Of a stretch of DNA of 64,000 nucleotides, positions 39,617-48,593 are shown piece after piece; positions within the stretch are counted from its first letter, which is position 1; every line of letters begins with the position of its first letter. Where the stretch lies: positions 2,074,869-2,138,868 of the forward strand of contig NZ_JBHTCQ010000001.1 of the NCBI RefSeq assembly GCF_042665525.1, in the 5' to 3' direction. The notes under the pieces are model-generated. The model made no database searches, was not told where the DNA came from, and saw only the letters and a program-made list of their open reading frames with translations. This DNA is from Allobogoriella alba (lineage in GTDB: Bacteria > Actinomycetota > Actinomycetes > Actinomycetales > Actinomycetaceae). A program made the position numbers and the translations under genes.

Positions 39617-40255
39617 GTGCGGCTCTTCGTCTGCCTCCCGCTGCCGGACCAGGTTGCCGGGCACCTCGACCTCGCCGTCCAGGCGGTCACCACCCTGGAC
39701 CCCGCACCGGCCCCCGGTGCAGGCCGACCCGCCCTGCGCTGGCTGCCGGCCGAGCAACGGCACATCACGCTCGCGTTCTACGGTGAGGTCGCCGACGGCG
39801 CCGTCGACGACCTCACCGCGGACCTCACGGCGACCGCGGCCCGGTTCGCCCCGCCGTCGTTACGGCTGCACGGTGCCGGCGTCTTCTCGGGCCGGACCCT
39901 GTGGGTCGGCGTGCAGCACGAGGAGCCCCGCGGCCACAGCGCACCGGCCACCCTGCTGACCGACCTCATGGCGGCGTGCGAGGACGTCGGCGAGCGGTTC
40001 GTCCCGCAGCTGGAGCGCCGTGGCCGGCACCGCGCGCACGTCACCCTGGCGCGCTCGCGGGACCCTCGCCGGGGCGACGGTGAGCTGCGCCGCCGTTCGC
40101 GCGCCCTTGCGGTCTACGCCGGTCCCGTCTGGAGCGCCGGTGAGCTGCTGCTGGTCCGCTCGGAGCTCGGCGCCGGCAAGGGCGGCTCGGCGCGGCACAC
40201 GACCCTCGCCGAGATCCCGCTCGGAGGCGACGGGCGCGCCCGGCCGTTACCGTGA
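39617..40255 (+). CDS. thpR: RNA 2',3'-cyclic phosphodiesterase (2'-5' RNA ligase family) ThpR
   Basis: The 212-residue protein has the two H-x-T/S motifs of the 2H phosphoesterase superfamily: RHITLAFYGEV near residues 48-58 and HRAHVTLARSRDP in the second half. The opening MRLFVCLPLPDQVAGHLD is typical of ThpR. It hydrolyses RNA 2',3'-cyclic phosphates and can act as a 2'-5' ligase in vitro. The start is GTG 39617, 25 nt after the siderophore lipoprotein stop. It may be read through from that operon but has no obvious link to iron. Confidence 0.9.
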   Translation: MRLFVCLPLPDQVAGHLDLAVQAVTTLDPAPAPGAGRPALRWLPAEQRHITLAFYGEVADGAVDDLTADLTATAARFAPPSLRLHGAGVFSGRTLWVGVQHEEPRGHSAPATLLTDLMAACEDVGERFVPQLERRGRHRAHVTLARSRDPRRGDGELRRRSRALAVYAGPVWSAGELLLVRSELGAGKGGSARHTTLAEIPLGGDGRARPLP

Positions 40256-40294
40256 CCGTGGCAGCAGCAGGCTCCGAGGACGGGGGGACAGGCA

Positions 40295-41050
40295 ATGACG
40301 TTCGCAGACAGGGTCGCGCTGGTCACCGGCGGTGGCTCCGGCCTCGGCGAGGCGATCAGCAAGGACCTGGCCGCGCACGGCGCCAAGATCGTCGTCAGTG
40401 ACATCGACCTCGAGGCGGCGCAGCGCGTCGTCGAGGAGATCACCGCGAGCGGCGCGGACGCGGCGGCCGTCCGGCAGGACACCGCGCTGCCCGAGGACTC
40501 CGAGAACGTGGTCCGGTTCGCGCGCGAGACCTACGGCGGCCTGCACTACGCCGTCAACAACGCCGGCATCGGCGGTCGGCAGGCCCCGGCCGGCGAGGTG
40601 GACGTGGCCGACTGGAACCGCGTCATCGACATCAACCTCAACGGCGTGCTGTACGGCATGCGCCACCAGATCCCCGTCATGCTCGAGCAGGGCGCCGACC
40701 GGTGCGCGATCGTCAACATGGCGTCGATCCACGGCACCGTGGCCGCGATAGGCAACGGCGCATACACCGCGGCCAAGCACGGCGTGGTCGGCCTCACCAA
40801 GAACGCGGCCGCCGAGTACGGCGCGCAGGGCCTGCGGATCAACGCCGTCGGCCCCGGGTACATCCGCACGCCGCTGGTGGAGACCTCCCTGCCGGAGGAG
40901 GCCCGGGAGGCCCTCCGGGCGAAGCACATGCTCGGCCGGCTCGGCATGCCGGACGAGGTGGCACCCGTCGTGCGCTTCCTGCTCTCGGACGAGGCCTCGT
41001 TCGTCACCGGCGCCTACTGGCTCGTCGACGGCGGCTACACGGCGGTCTGA
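40295..41050 (+). CDS. Short-chain dehydrogenase/reductase
   Basis: A 251-residue classical SDR. The cofactor motif is ALVTGGGSGLGEAIS, then NNAGIGG. The active site has Ser in NMASIHGTVAA and YTAAKHGVVGL (Tyr-x-x-x-Lys), and the tail AYWLVDGGYTAV. The Asp in VVSDIDLEAA suggests NAD preference. The substrate is unknown; relatives include glucose dehydrogenases and 3-oxoacyl reductases. ATG 40295 follows GGGGGAC-type upstream bases. It is monocistronic by position, 39 nt after thpR. Confidence 0.9.
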   Translation: MTFADRVALVTGGGSGLGEAISKDLAAHGAKIVVSDIDLEAAQRVVEEITASGADAAAVRQDTALPEDSENVVRFARETYGGLHYAVNNAGIGGRQAPAGEVDVADWNRVIDINLNGVLYGMRHQIPVMLEQGADRCAIVNMASIHGTVAAIGNGAYTAAKHGVVGLTKNAAAEYGAQGLRINAVGPGYIRTPLVETSLPEEAREALRAKHMLGRLGMPDEVAPVVRFLLSDEASFVTGAYWLVDGGYTAV

Positions 41051-41281
41051 TCCCCTCGGGCGCGGGCGATAACCCTCGAACCGGGACGGCCGTCTTCGCT
41101 ACAGTGGAACCGTGTTGCAGCGCCTCGCCGGACGATTTACCGGGCCCGCCCAGGGCCGCGGGTCCGGTTCTGCCTGAGAGCCTCGAGACGACTGCATGCC
41201 CGGGCGGGCACACCAGCTAGATTGGCCCGCTGGTGGCGCCGCGCGTCAGGCGCCGCCGCACGACCCGCCCGGAAGGTAGGC
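41051..41281 (+). promoter_or_regulatory. pheST leader region
   Basis: A 231-bp gap before pheS. TACAGT (41100-41105) is a possible -10 and TAGATT (41219-41224) a second. Open frames in the leader do not contain Phe-codon runs, and I see no T-box. The GGCGCC pair near 41235-41255 could form a small hairpin. Regulation is therefore unknown. Confidence 0.3.
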
Positions 41282-42370
41282 ATGACCTCGCCCGAGACAC
41301 CCGCCCCGCAGACCCTGCACCCGTTGGACGAGGCAGGCGTGCAGGACGCCGTGGAGGCCGGCCTCGCCGCCGTGGCCGCCGCCGGCACCCTCGAGGAGCT
41401 CAAGGCCGCACGGCTCGCCCACACCGGCGACCGCAGCCCGCTGGCGCTCGCCAACCGTGCCATCGGTGGCCTCGACAAGCAGGACAAGTCCGCCGCCGGC
41501 AAGCTCGTCGGCCAGGCTCGCGGCCGCCTCAGCAAGGCGATCGCCGCCCGGCAGACCGAGCTCGAGGCGGAGCGTGACGAGCAGGTGCTGCGCACCGAGG
41601 CCGTCGACGTCACCGTCCCGACCGACCGTGCGCCACGCGGTGCCCGCCATCCCCTCGAGGCGCTCGCCGAGGACATCGCGGACGTCTTCGTGGCGCTCGG
41701 CTGGGAGATCGCCGAGGGGCCCGAGGTCGAGCACGAGTGGTTCAACTTCGACGCCCTGAACTTCACGCCGGACCACCCGGCGCGGCAGATGCAGGACACG
41801 TTCTACGTCGCGCCGCCGGCCTCCGCCGGCGGGGACCCGAACCTCGTGCTGCGCACCCATACCTCCCCGGTGCAGTCTCGCGCCATGCTCGAGCGCGGCG
41901 TGCCGCTGTACATCGCCTGCCCGGGCAAGGTCTTCCGCACCGACGCGCTGGACGCCACCCACACGCCCGTCTTCCACCAGGTCGAGGGCCTCGCGGTCGA
42001 CAAGGGCCTGACCATGGCGCACCTGAAGGGCACCCTGGACCACTTCGCCAAGGCCATGTTCGGGCCCGAGGCGCGCACCCGGCTGCGTCCGAGCTACTTC
42101 CCGTTCACCGAGCCCAGCGCCGAGATGGACCTGTGGTTCCCGCAGAAGAAGGGCGGACCCGGCTGGATCGAGTGGGGCGGCTGCGGGATGGTCAACCCGG
42201 CCGTGCTGGTCGCCGCGGGCATCGACCCCGAGGTGTACTCCGGCTTCGCCTTCGGCATGGGGATCGAGCGCACCCTCATGCTGCGCCACGGCATCGCCGA
42301 CATGCGCGACATGGTCGAGGGCGACGTGCGCTTCTCGCTGCAGTTCGGCACGACCGGAAGGGGCAACTGA
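41282..42370 (+). CDS. pheS: Phenylalanine--tRNA ligase alpha subunit
   Basis: PheS is the catalytic subunit of the alpha2-beta2 synthetase. The 362 residues comprise an N-terminal coiled coil (LKAARLAHTGDRSPLALANR, GQARGRLSKAIAARQTELEA) that contacts tRNA. The class II core follows with HPLEALAEDIADVFVALGW, FNFDALNFTPDHPARQMQDT, LRTHTSPVQSRAM (motif 2 region) and GFAFGMGIERTLMLRHGI (motif 3). ATG 41282 is preceded by GGAAGG. The stop is followed after one base by pheT. Identification is firm. Confidence 0.97.
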   Translation: MTSPETPAPQTLHPLDEAGVQDAVEAGLAAVAAAGTLEELKAARLAHTGDRSPLALANRAIGGLDKQDKSAAGKLVGQARGRLSKAIAARQTELEAERDEQVLRTEAVDVTVPTDRAPRGARHPLEALAEDIADVFVALGWEIAEGPEVEHEWFNFDALNFTPDHPARQMQDTFYVAPPASAGGDPNLVLRTHTSPVQSRAMLERGVPLYIACPGKVFRTDALDATHTPVFHQVEGLAVDKGLTMAHLKGTLDHFAKAMFGPEARTRLRPSYFPFTEPSAEMDLWFPQKKGGPGWIEWGGCGMVNPAVLVAAGIDPEVYSGFAFGMGIERTLMLRHGIADMRDMVEGDVRFSLQFGTTGRGN

Positions 42371-42371
42371 C

Positions 42372-44984
42372 ATGCCGTACGTCCCGCTGACCTGGCTGTC
42401 CGAGCACGTCGAGGTCCCCGCCGGCACGACGGCCGAGCAGCTCGCCGCCGACCTCGTGCGCGTCGGGCTCGAGGAGGAGCAGGTCGTTCCCGCCACCGTC
42501 ACCGGACCGCTCGTCGTGGGCCGGGTGCTGAGCGTCGAGAAGGAGACCCACTCCAACGGCAAGACGATCGGCTACTGCCGCGTCGACGTCGGACCGCAGC
42601 ACAACGACGCCCCGGGCGAGGGTGCCGAAGCCTCCGACGTCGCCTCCCGCGGAATCGTGTGCGGCGCTCACAACTTCGCACCCGGAGACCACGTGGTGGT
42701 CGCCCTGCCCGGCACCGTGCTGCCCGGTCCCTTCCCGATCGCGGCCCGCAAGACCTACGGGCACACCTCCGACGGCATGATCTGCTCGGCCAAGGAGCTC
42801 GGGCTGGGCGAGGACCACTCGGGCATCATCGTGCTCGAGCGGATGCTGGGAGCCGACGGCGTCCCGGCACCGGGCGCCGACGCGCTCGCCCTTCTCGGCC
42901 TGGGCGAGGAGGTCCTGGAGATCAACGTGACCCCGGACCGCGGCTACTGCTTCTCGATGCGTGGCGTGGCACGCGAGTACGCCCACTCCACCGGTGCGCG
43001 GTTCACGGACCGGGGCCTGCCCGAGAGCCTGCCGACGTCGCCGCCCGCGGCCACGCAGGACGCCTTCGCCGTCGCGGTCGACGACACGATCGAGCCGGCC
43101 ACCGGCCTGACCGCACCCGGGTGCGACCGGTTCGTCACCCGGATCGTGCGCGGCATCGACCCCACCGCGCCGACCCCCGCCTGGATGGTCGCGCGCCTCG
43201 TCCAGGCCGGCATGCGCCCGATCTCGCTCGCGGTCGACGTGACCAACTACGTCATGCTCGACCTCGGGCAGCCGCTGCACGCCTACGACCTCGCGGCCCT
43301 CGCCGCCCCCGTCGTCGTCCGGCGCGCCAGGGCGGGGGAGCGGCTCACCACCCTCGACGACGTCGAGCGCCGGCTCGACCCCGAGGACCTCCTCATCACC
43401 GACTCGCCCGGCGAGGGCCCCGGTGGTCGCGTGCTCGGCCTGGCCGGCGTCATGGGCGGCGCCGAGACCGAGGTGTCCGCCGGCACCACCGACATCCTCC
43501 TGGAGGCCGCGCACTTCGACCCGATCTCCGTCTCGCGGACCGCGCGCCGGCACCGGCTGCCCAGCGAGGCGGCCAAGCGGTTCGAACGGGGCGTCGACAC
43601 CCGGCTGCAGGCCGTCGCGGCGCAGCGGGCGGTCGACCTGCTCGTCGAGCACGGCGGCGGGGTCGCCGACCCTGCCGTCGGTGACCTCGACACCACGAGG
43701 TCGCCGGAGCCGATCACGTTCGACACCGCCGAGGCGACGCGTCTGGTGGGTGTGGACTACTCCCGTGACCGCGTCCTGGGCATCCTCGAGCAGATCGGGT
43801 GCACGGTGACGGCCGACGCCGGTGGCGAGGTGACGCTCCAGGTGACCCCGCCGTCGTGGCGGCCGGACCTCGTGGGCCCCGCCCATCTCGTGGAGGAGGT
43901 CGCGCGGATCGCCGGCTACCACGAGATCCCCTCCGTGGTGCCGCCCGCCCCGCCCGGGCAGGGTCTGACCGTGACGCAGCGTCAGCGGCGGGACGTCGCA
44001 CGCGCCCTGGCCGAGCGCGGCCTCGTCCAGGTGCTGTCCTACCCGTTCGTCGGGGACGTGCACGACGCGCTCGGCCTTCCGGACGACGACCCGCGCCGCA
44101 CCGTGCTGCGGCTCGTCAACCCCATCGCGGACGACGCCCCCTACCTGCGGACCTCGTTGCTGGACAGTCTGCTGGAGACGGCCCGCCGGAACGTCTCCCG
44201 TGGTACCGGCGACGTGGCCGTCTTCGAGATCGGCCTCGTCACCCACCCGGCGGCCGTGCGCGCGGGCGCGGCACCCGGTGTGGCGGGTCGCCCGTCCACC
44301 GAGGAGCTGGCGCGCCTGGAGGCGGCCGTGCCGGACCAGCCGCGTCACGCGGCGGGCGTCCTGGCCGGACAGCGCGTGCCCGACGGCGTCGGCCCGGTCG
44401 CCGCGGCCGGCCGGCCCGCCGACTGGGCCGACGCGCTCGAGGCCGCCCGGACCGTCGCCACCACCGTCGGCGTCACGCTCGCCGCCCGGGCCGGCCACCT
44501 CATGCCGTGGCACCCGGGCCGGTGCGCGGAGCTCGTGGTGGCCGGGGAGGAGGAGACCGTCGTCGGGTACGCGGGCGAGCTGCACCCGAAGGTGACCACC
44601 GCGCTGGAGCTGCCGGCCCGCACCGTCGCCTTCGAGCTCGACCTCGACGCGGTGCTGGCCGCCGCCCCGGCCGAGGCCATCCAGGTCGAGCCGGTCTCGA
44701 CGTTCCCGCTGGCGAAGGAGGACGTGGCCCTCGTCGTCGACGAACGGGTACCCGCCTCCGAGGTGCTCGCGGCCGTGGTCGACGGCGCCGGCGCGCTCGC
44801 CGAGGACGTCCGGCTCTTCGACGTCTACGCCGGTGACCAGCTCGGTGCCGGCAAGAAGTCACTGGCCTTCGGGCTCCGGCTGCGCGCACCGGACCGCACG
44901 CTGACCGCCGAGGAGACCGCGGAGGTCCGCGAACGCGTCGTCCGGGTCGCCGGCGACCGGGTGGGGGCGGTGCTTCGTGGCTGA
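42372..44984 (+). CDS. pheT: Phenylalanine--tRNA ligase beta subunit
   Basis: The 870-residue beta subunit holds the editing and tRNA-recognition domains. In order: N-terminal domain (VPLTWLSEHVEVPAGTTAEQ), the EMAP/OB-like tRNA-binding region (RVLSVEKETHSNGKTIGYCR), B3/B4 editing domain (VTNYVMLDLGQPLHAYDLAA), B5 and the inactive synthetase-like core, and the C-terminal anticodon-binding FDX-ACB domain (STFPLAKEDVALVVDERVPA, SLAFGLRLRAPDRTLTAEET). ATG 42372 is one base after the pheS stop. The stop overlaps an SDR gene by 8 nt. Confidence 0.97.
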   Translation: MPYVPLTWLSEHVEVPAGTTAEQLAADLVRVGLEEEQVVPATVTGPLVVGRVLSVEKETHSNGKTIGYCRVDVGPQHNDAPGEGAEASDVASRGIVCGAHNFAPGDHVVVALPGTVLPGPFPIAARKTYGHTSDGMICSAKELGLGEDHSGIIVLERMLGADGVPAPGADALALLGLGEEVLEINVTPDRGYCFSMRGVAREYAHSTGARFTDRGLPESLPTSPPAATQDAFAVAVDDTIEPATGLTAPGCDRFVTRIVRGIDPTAPTPAWMVARLVQAGMRPISLAVDVTNYVMLDLGQPLHAYDLAALAAPVVVRRARAGERLTTLDDVERRLDPEDLLITDSPGEGPGGRVLGLAGVMGGAETEVSAGTTDILLEAAHFDPISVSRTARRHRLPSEAAKRFERGVDTRLQAVAAQRAVDLLVEHGGGVADPAVGDLDTTRSPEPITFDTAEATRLVGVDYSRDRVLGILEQIGCTVTADAGGEVTLQVTPPSWRPDLVGPAHLVEEVARIAGYHEIPSVVPPAPPGQGLTVTQRQRRDVARALAERGLVQVLSYPFVGDVHDALGLPDDDPRRTVLRLVNPIADDAPYLRTSLLDSLLETARRNVSRGTGDVAVFEIGLVTHPAAVRAGAAPGVAGRPSTEELARLEAAVPDQPRHAAGVLAGQRVPDGVGPVAAAGRPADWADALEAARTVATTVGVTLAARAGHLMPWHPGRCAELVVAGEEETVVGYAGELHPKVTTALELPARTVAFELDLDAVLAAAPAEAIQVEPVSTFPLAKEDVALVVDERVPASEVLAAVVDGAGALAEDVRLFDVYAGDQLGAGKKSLAFGLRLRAPDRTLTAEETAEVRERVVRVAGDRVGAVLRG

Positions 44985-45804
44985 GGGGTACGTGAGCTCG
45001 CCGCCGCCCGCGCGGACCGCGCTGGTCACCGGCGCCACCCGCGGCATCGGCCGCGCGATCGCCGTCGGACTCGCCCGGGCGGGCCTCGACGTCGGCGTCG
45101 TGGCGCGGGACGCCGCCCGGCTGGAGGAGGTGGCGGGCGAGGTCCGCGACCTCGGGCGGAAGGCCGTCGTCGCCGTCGCGGACGTCACGGACAGCGCCGC
45201 GGTCGAGTCCGCGGTGCGCGCGGTCGAGGACGGGCTCGGCTCGGTCGACCTGCTGGTGAACAACGCCGGCCGCATCGACGCCGAGGTGCCGCTGTGGGAG
45301 GCCGACCCGGACGAGTGGTGGGCCATCATGGAGACGAACGTGCGCGGCCCGTTCCTCGTGTCACGCGCGGTGGTCCCCGGGATGCTCGCCCGCGGCGGCG
45401 GCCGGGTCATCGACCTCAACTCCGGCTCCGGCACGCGCGACACCGCCCACACCACCGCCTACTACGCGTCCAAGACCGCCCTCTTCCGGATCGGCGGCGC
45501 CCTCCACGAGGCGGGCTACGACCGCGGCCTGCGCGCATTCGAGCTCGCGCCCGGCGTGGTCGTGACGGACATGACCCGGTCCATGCCGGTCCACCGCGAC
45601 CGCACCGACTGGACGGACGTGGCGGACGTCGTGGAGCTGGCGGTGATGATCGCGCGGGGCGGCCTCGACGAGCTCTCCGGCCGGTACCTGCGGGCCGGCA
45701 CCGACACACCGGCGTCGCTGCGGTTCCAGGCGGCACGCGGCCAGGTCACGGCCGACGACATGGTGCGGAAGCTGCGCGTGGCCGACTGGCCGTCCGACCG
45801 GTAG
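44977..45804 (+). CDS. Short-chain dehydrogenase/reductase
   Basis: A 275-residue SDR with cofactor motif ALVTGATRGIGRAIAVGLAR, NNAGRIDAEVPLW, the catalytic Ser in DLNSGSGTRD and YYASKTALFRI (Tyr-x-x-x-Lys). LAPGVVVTDMTRSMPVHRDR follows. The substrate is unknown. GTG 44977 overlaps pheT by 8 nt (GTGGCTGA), so it is probably translated from the pheST mRNA; GTG 44992 is an alternative. It is convergent with the M15 peptidase gene, 22 bp away, and I see no hairpin between them. Confidence 0.88.
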   Translation: MAEGYVSSPPPARTALVTGATRGIGRAIAVGLARAGLDVGVVARDAARLEEVAGEVRDLGRKAVVAVADVTDSAAVESAVRAVEDGLGSVDLLVNNAGRIDAEVPLWEADPDEWWAIMETNVRGPFLVSRAVVPGMLARGGGRVIDLNSGSGTRDTAHTTAYYASKTALFRIGGALHEAGYDRGLRAFELAPGVVVTDMTRSMPVHRDRTDWTDVADVVELAVMIARGGLDELSGRYLRAGTDTPASLRFQAARGQVTADDMVRKLRVADWPSDR

Positions 45805-45826
45805 GGGGTAGCAGCGGGGGCGGCGC

Positions 45827-46549
45827 TCAGATCCCGCACACCGACGCCGACCAGGTGCTGCCCGCGCCCGCCACGTGGGTGTGGTCGTCGTGGCCGGGGT
45901 AGCCGGGCCCGAGGATCTCGCCGAAGCCGTGGTCGCGGGCCTGCAGCGCCATCGCGCAGAACGAGTGCGAGCCGATGAGGTCCGCCGCGTCGCCGTACAT
46001 GTGACGGCTGGTCGGTGACCCGCCGACGGCGTCGTTGTGGGCCTGGTCCCGGAAGCCGCTGCTGATGGTGATCGGGCTGTCGCCCATCGCGTGCCGCAGT
46101 GCCTGGAGCTTCCACATGGTCACCTTGGCGTTCTCCATCGCCTCGGACGCGGACACCATGCCGCCGCTCCAGTCGCCCGAGGAGTTCAGCTCGGCGTAGC
46201 TGAAGCTGACCGGGGTGTCGTCGCTCGACTGGAGGTCGTAGATCTGGGCGTACGTCTGAGAGCCGGCGACACCGTCGACGTCGAGCCCGTAGGCACCCTG
46301 GAACCGCTCGACGGCGGCCCGCGTCGCGGGCCCGAAGGATCCGTCCAGGGCGAGCTGGGCGCCGCGGCCCGGGTAGCCGGCGAGGCGGATCTGCAGCTGG
46401 CGGACGTCCTCCCCGCTCGCCCCCTCCGCCAGGGTGCGGGTCCAGCCGTAGCCCGCGGCGTGGGCGGGGGCCGCGAGGGTCGTGACGGCGACGGTGGTCG
46501 GGACGGCGACGGCGGCACCCAGGAAGGTGCGCCGGGACGGTGCGGGCAT
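45827..46549 (-). CDS. Exported M15-family D-Ala-D-Ala carboxypeptidase-like protein with peptidoglycan-binding domain
   Basis: The 240-residue protein has a twin-arginine signal (PSRRTFLGAAVAV) ending near AHA. A PG_binding_1 domain follows (about 38-100: GASGEDVRQLQIRLAGYPG, FGPATRAAVERFQGAYGLDV). The C-terminal M15 zinc peptidase-like domain has ISSGFRDQAHNDAVGG, SRHMYGDAADL (His and Asp ligands in S-x-H-x-x-G-x-A-x-D) and HDDHTHV (third His). It resembles the Streptomyces albus G DD-carboxypeptidase and probably trims peptidoglycan peptides outside the membrane. A hairpin separates it from the DyP operon upstream. Confidence 0.88.
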   Translation of the reverse strand: MPAPSRRTFLGAAVAVPTTVAVTTLAAPAHAAGYGWTRTLAEGASGEDVRQLQIRLAGYPGRGAQLALDGSFGPATRAAVERFQGAYGLDVDGVAGSQTYAQIYDLQSSDDTPVSFSYAELNSSGDWSGGMVSASEAMENAKVTMWKLQALRHAMGDSPITISSGFRDQAHNDAVGGSPTSRHMYGDAADLIGSHSFCAMALQARDHGFGEILGPGYPGHDDHTHVAGAGSTWSASVCGI

Positions 46550-46572
46550 GGCGGCTTCCCCCTGGCCTCGTG

Positions 46573-46595
46573 CCGGAGGACCGAGCCGCCTCCGG
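46573..46595 (-). terminator. Hairpin between the DyP gene and the M15 gene
   Basis: CCGGAGG (46573-46579) and CCTCCGG (46589-46595) form a perfect 7-bp stem with a 9-nt loop, 35 bp beyond the DyP stop on the minus strand. It probably ends the beta-helix/lipoprotein/DyP transcript. Confidence 0.5.
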
Positions 46596-46629
46596 TCGCG
46601 CCGAAGGCTTCCGTCGCCCGCGGCGACTG

Positions 46630-47796
46630 TCAAGGGCCGACGAGCGGCGCCCCCAGGGGCCGGCCCGGGTCGAATCCGGGCAGCACGAGGAAGGTCCCGC
46701 TGGCGGTCGGGGTGACGTACCGCATGAGCTCGTCGGACTCGTCGAGGCGCTGCTGCGTGCGCACGAAGGTTCCCAGCGAGCGCTGGAAGCAGACGAACAG
46801 CAGACCCCCGGCACCCGCGCCGTCGGGCTCGGCGAACGTGTACGAGCGGCGCAGCATGAGCTCGCTGCCCGTGAACGACGGGTGCGCCGCCCGCACGTGC
46901 GAGCCGGTGGGCACCAGGTACTGGCCCTCCGGCGTCCGGGCGCTCAGGTCGACGTCGTCGCTGGGGGACCCGCCGGACAGCGGCGTCCCGTCCCGGCGCC
47001 GCCGGCCGATCACCGCATCCTGCGCGGGGCCGTCGAGCGTGCCGAAGCCCTCGAGGTCGAGGCGCAGCCGTCGCACCACGCACACCGTCCCCCCGGCGAG
47101 CGGCCCGTCGAGCCACACGTGCCGGTCGAGCTCCTCCGCGCCGCGCGGGACCACCACGCCGTCCAGGTGCCCGAGCGGGTTCCGCGAGATCGTGCCCTCG
47201 CCGGGCCCCCGCCAGCAGGCCTGCGTCCAGCGGGGCGCGACATCCTCGCCCAGGTGCGCCCGCAGCGCGGCGAGCGCCGGCGGCAGGACCGTGGGGTCCG
47301 AGGCATGCAGGGCGAGCAGCAGGTCCCCGCCGCGGTGCCGCCGGTCGAGGCTGTCCTCGCCCGCGAAGCCCGGGAGGTCCTCCGCCCCCGGCAGCCCGGG
47401 GTCGACGGCGGAGACGAGCGCCGGTCCGAGCCCGACCGTGACGGTGAGGTCACCGGCGCCGTCGGGCAGGTGGGGGTGACCCGGCGCCGCGGCGGTGAGG
47501 TCGAGGATCGCCTCCCCCAGGCGCGCGAGACGCTCGCCCAGGGCACCGGGCGCGGGGTCCATGTCGTGCACGGCCAGCAGACCGTGTGCCTGTGGCGTTC
47601 CCGGCCGGGCCACGCCGGCCTGCGTCCGGCCGGCCGCCGTGACGGGCTCGGGCCGGCCGGGACGGGCCGGCGCCGGCGAGGTGGCGGGAGCGGCCTCGCG
47701 TCCGAGGAGGAACCCGCCGGCCGCGCCCCCGACCAGGCCGCCCGCGCCGAGCAGAACCCCCCGGCGGCTCGGCCGACCGGCCGGCTCGCCACTCAT
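46630..47796 (-). CDS. Tat-exported DyP-type heme peroxidase
   Basis: A 388-residue dye-decolorizing-type peroxidase. The N-terminus is a Tat signal (SRRGVLLGAGGLVGGAAGGF). The core has QAHGLLAVHDMD, FAGEDSLDRRHRGGDLLLAL, the DyP motif GHLDG at 209-213 (G-x-x-D-G, with catalytic Asp212) and GSHVRAAHPSF, where His300 is the expected heme ligand. RRSYTFAEPDGAG and LLFVCFQRSLGTFV are typical late segments. It oxidises substrates with peroxide outside the membrane, as EfeB or DtpA do. ATG 47796 overlaps the upstream lipoprotein stop by ATGA, so the two are coupled. No efeU or efeO is nearby. Confidence 0.93.
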   Translation of the reverse strand: MSGEPAGRPSRRGVLLGAGGLVGGAAGGFLLGREAAPATSPAPARPGRPEPVTAAGRTQAGVARPGTPQAHGLLAVHDMDPAPGALGERLARLGEAILDLTAAAPGHPHLPDGAGDLTVTVGLGPALVSAVDPGLPGAEDLPGFAGEDSLDRRHRGGDLLLALHASDPTVLPPALAALRAHLGEDVAPRWTQACWRGPGEGTISRNPLGHLDGVVVPRGAEELDRHVWLDGPLAGGTVCVVRRLRLDLEGFGTLDGPAQDAVIGRRRRDGTPLSGGSPSDDVDLSARTPEGQYLVPTGSHVRAAHPSFTGSELMLRRSYTFAEPDGAGAGGLLFVCFQRSLGTFVRTQQRLDESDELMRYVTPTASGTFLVLPGFDPGRPLGAPLVGP

Positions 47797-48593
47797 CCGG
47801 AGCCCTCGCCGCCGCCCACGTCGACCGCCGGCGGTGGTGTGACCGTGACGTCCTCGGCCGGACCGAGGTCGATCCGCGCCCAGCTCGTGCCGACCCGCAC
47901 CTCGACCCGGTGCGCCAGACCCGTCTCGTCGAGCCAGTAGCGCACGTTGGCAGCGTCGGGGTCCACGGGCCCGGACGTCTGCTCGCCGTCGCCCTCGGCC
48001 GGGCCGCCCTGCTCGCCGCTGGGGGCGGTGGGGCCGGCGAAGACCGTCACCTCCTGGTCGCCCACACGGTCGGTGCGGAGCCACAGCGCGCCGCCCTGCT
48101 GGAGCAGGAGCGGGTTCTCCGGCCGGTCGGCGCCCAGCCCGGCGACTATGGCGAAGAGCGAGCCGACGGCCGACCCCTGCGGGTCCACCGGGGCGATCGA
48201 CCACCGCTCGAAGGACGACGGCGGCTCACCGACGGCGTCGGGAGGCTCCGGCGCGATGGCGACCCGCATGTCGTCCCAGACCACAGCGTCGCCGGGGGCG
48301 CCGGCCGTGGAGACGACGCCGTAGCCGGCGCCGGCGCCGTAGTCGAACCACCCGTCGATCTCCACCCGGTGCCCCTGCTCCTCGTAGCGCGCCGAGAGCG
48401 ACCGCGTGCCCGCGTCGACGTTGCGGAAGCGCATGACGGCGAGTCGCTCGGCCTCCTCCGAGGTGATCGGGCGCGGCGTCGCGCCGCCGCCACCACTGTC
48501 GCCACCACGGTCGTCACCGCCGCCGTCGCCGCAGCCCGCGAGGAGCAGCAGGGCAGCGGTCAGGGCGAGGAGGACTGCCCGGGGCGCTCTCAC
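47793..48593 (-). CDS. Lipoprotein of unknown function in the DyP operon
   Basis: I do not recognise a family. The 266-residue protein has a clear lipoprotein signal: VRAPRAVLLALTAALL, lipobox LLAGC with the lipidated Cys at 21, then a Gly/Asp-rich linker. The mature part (about 45-266) is rich in strands (GHRVEIDGWFDYGAGAGYGV, AVVWDDMRVAIAPEPPD, ALWLRTDRVGDQEVTVFAGP, RYWLDETGLAHRVEVRVGTS). This is reminiscent of LppX/LprG- or LolA-like folds that bind lipids or hydrophobic ligands, but that is only a shape impression. GTG 48593 shares GTGA with the beta-helix gene, and the stop shares ATGA with DyP. Confidence 0.82.
   Translation of the reverse strand: MRAPRAVLLALTAALLLLAGCGDGGGDDRGGDSGGGGATPRPITSEEAERLAVMRFRNVDAGTRSLSARYEEQGHRVEIDGWFDYGAGAGYGVVSTAGAPGDAVVWDDMRVAIAPEPPDAVGEPPSSFERWSIAPVDPQGSAVGSLFAIVAGLGADRPENPLLLQQGGALWLRTDRVGDQEVTVFAGPTAPSGEQGGPAEGDGEQTSGPVDPDAANVRYWLDETGLAHRVEVRVGTSWARIDLGPAEDVTVTPPPAVDVGGGEGSG

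Noticed and set aside
41051..41281. T-box or Phe leader peptide before pheS
   Set aside because: No T-box core or Phe-codon run is visible in the short frames of the leader.
42276..44585. A 769-codon open frame opposite pheT
   Set aside because: Antisense shadow of a well-conserved gene, low-complexity His/Arg/Gly-rich translation.
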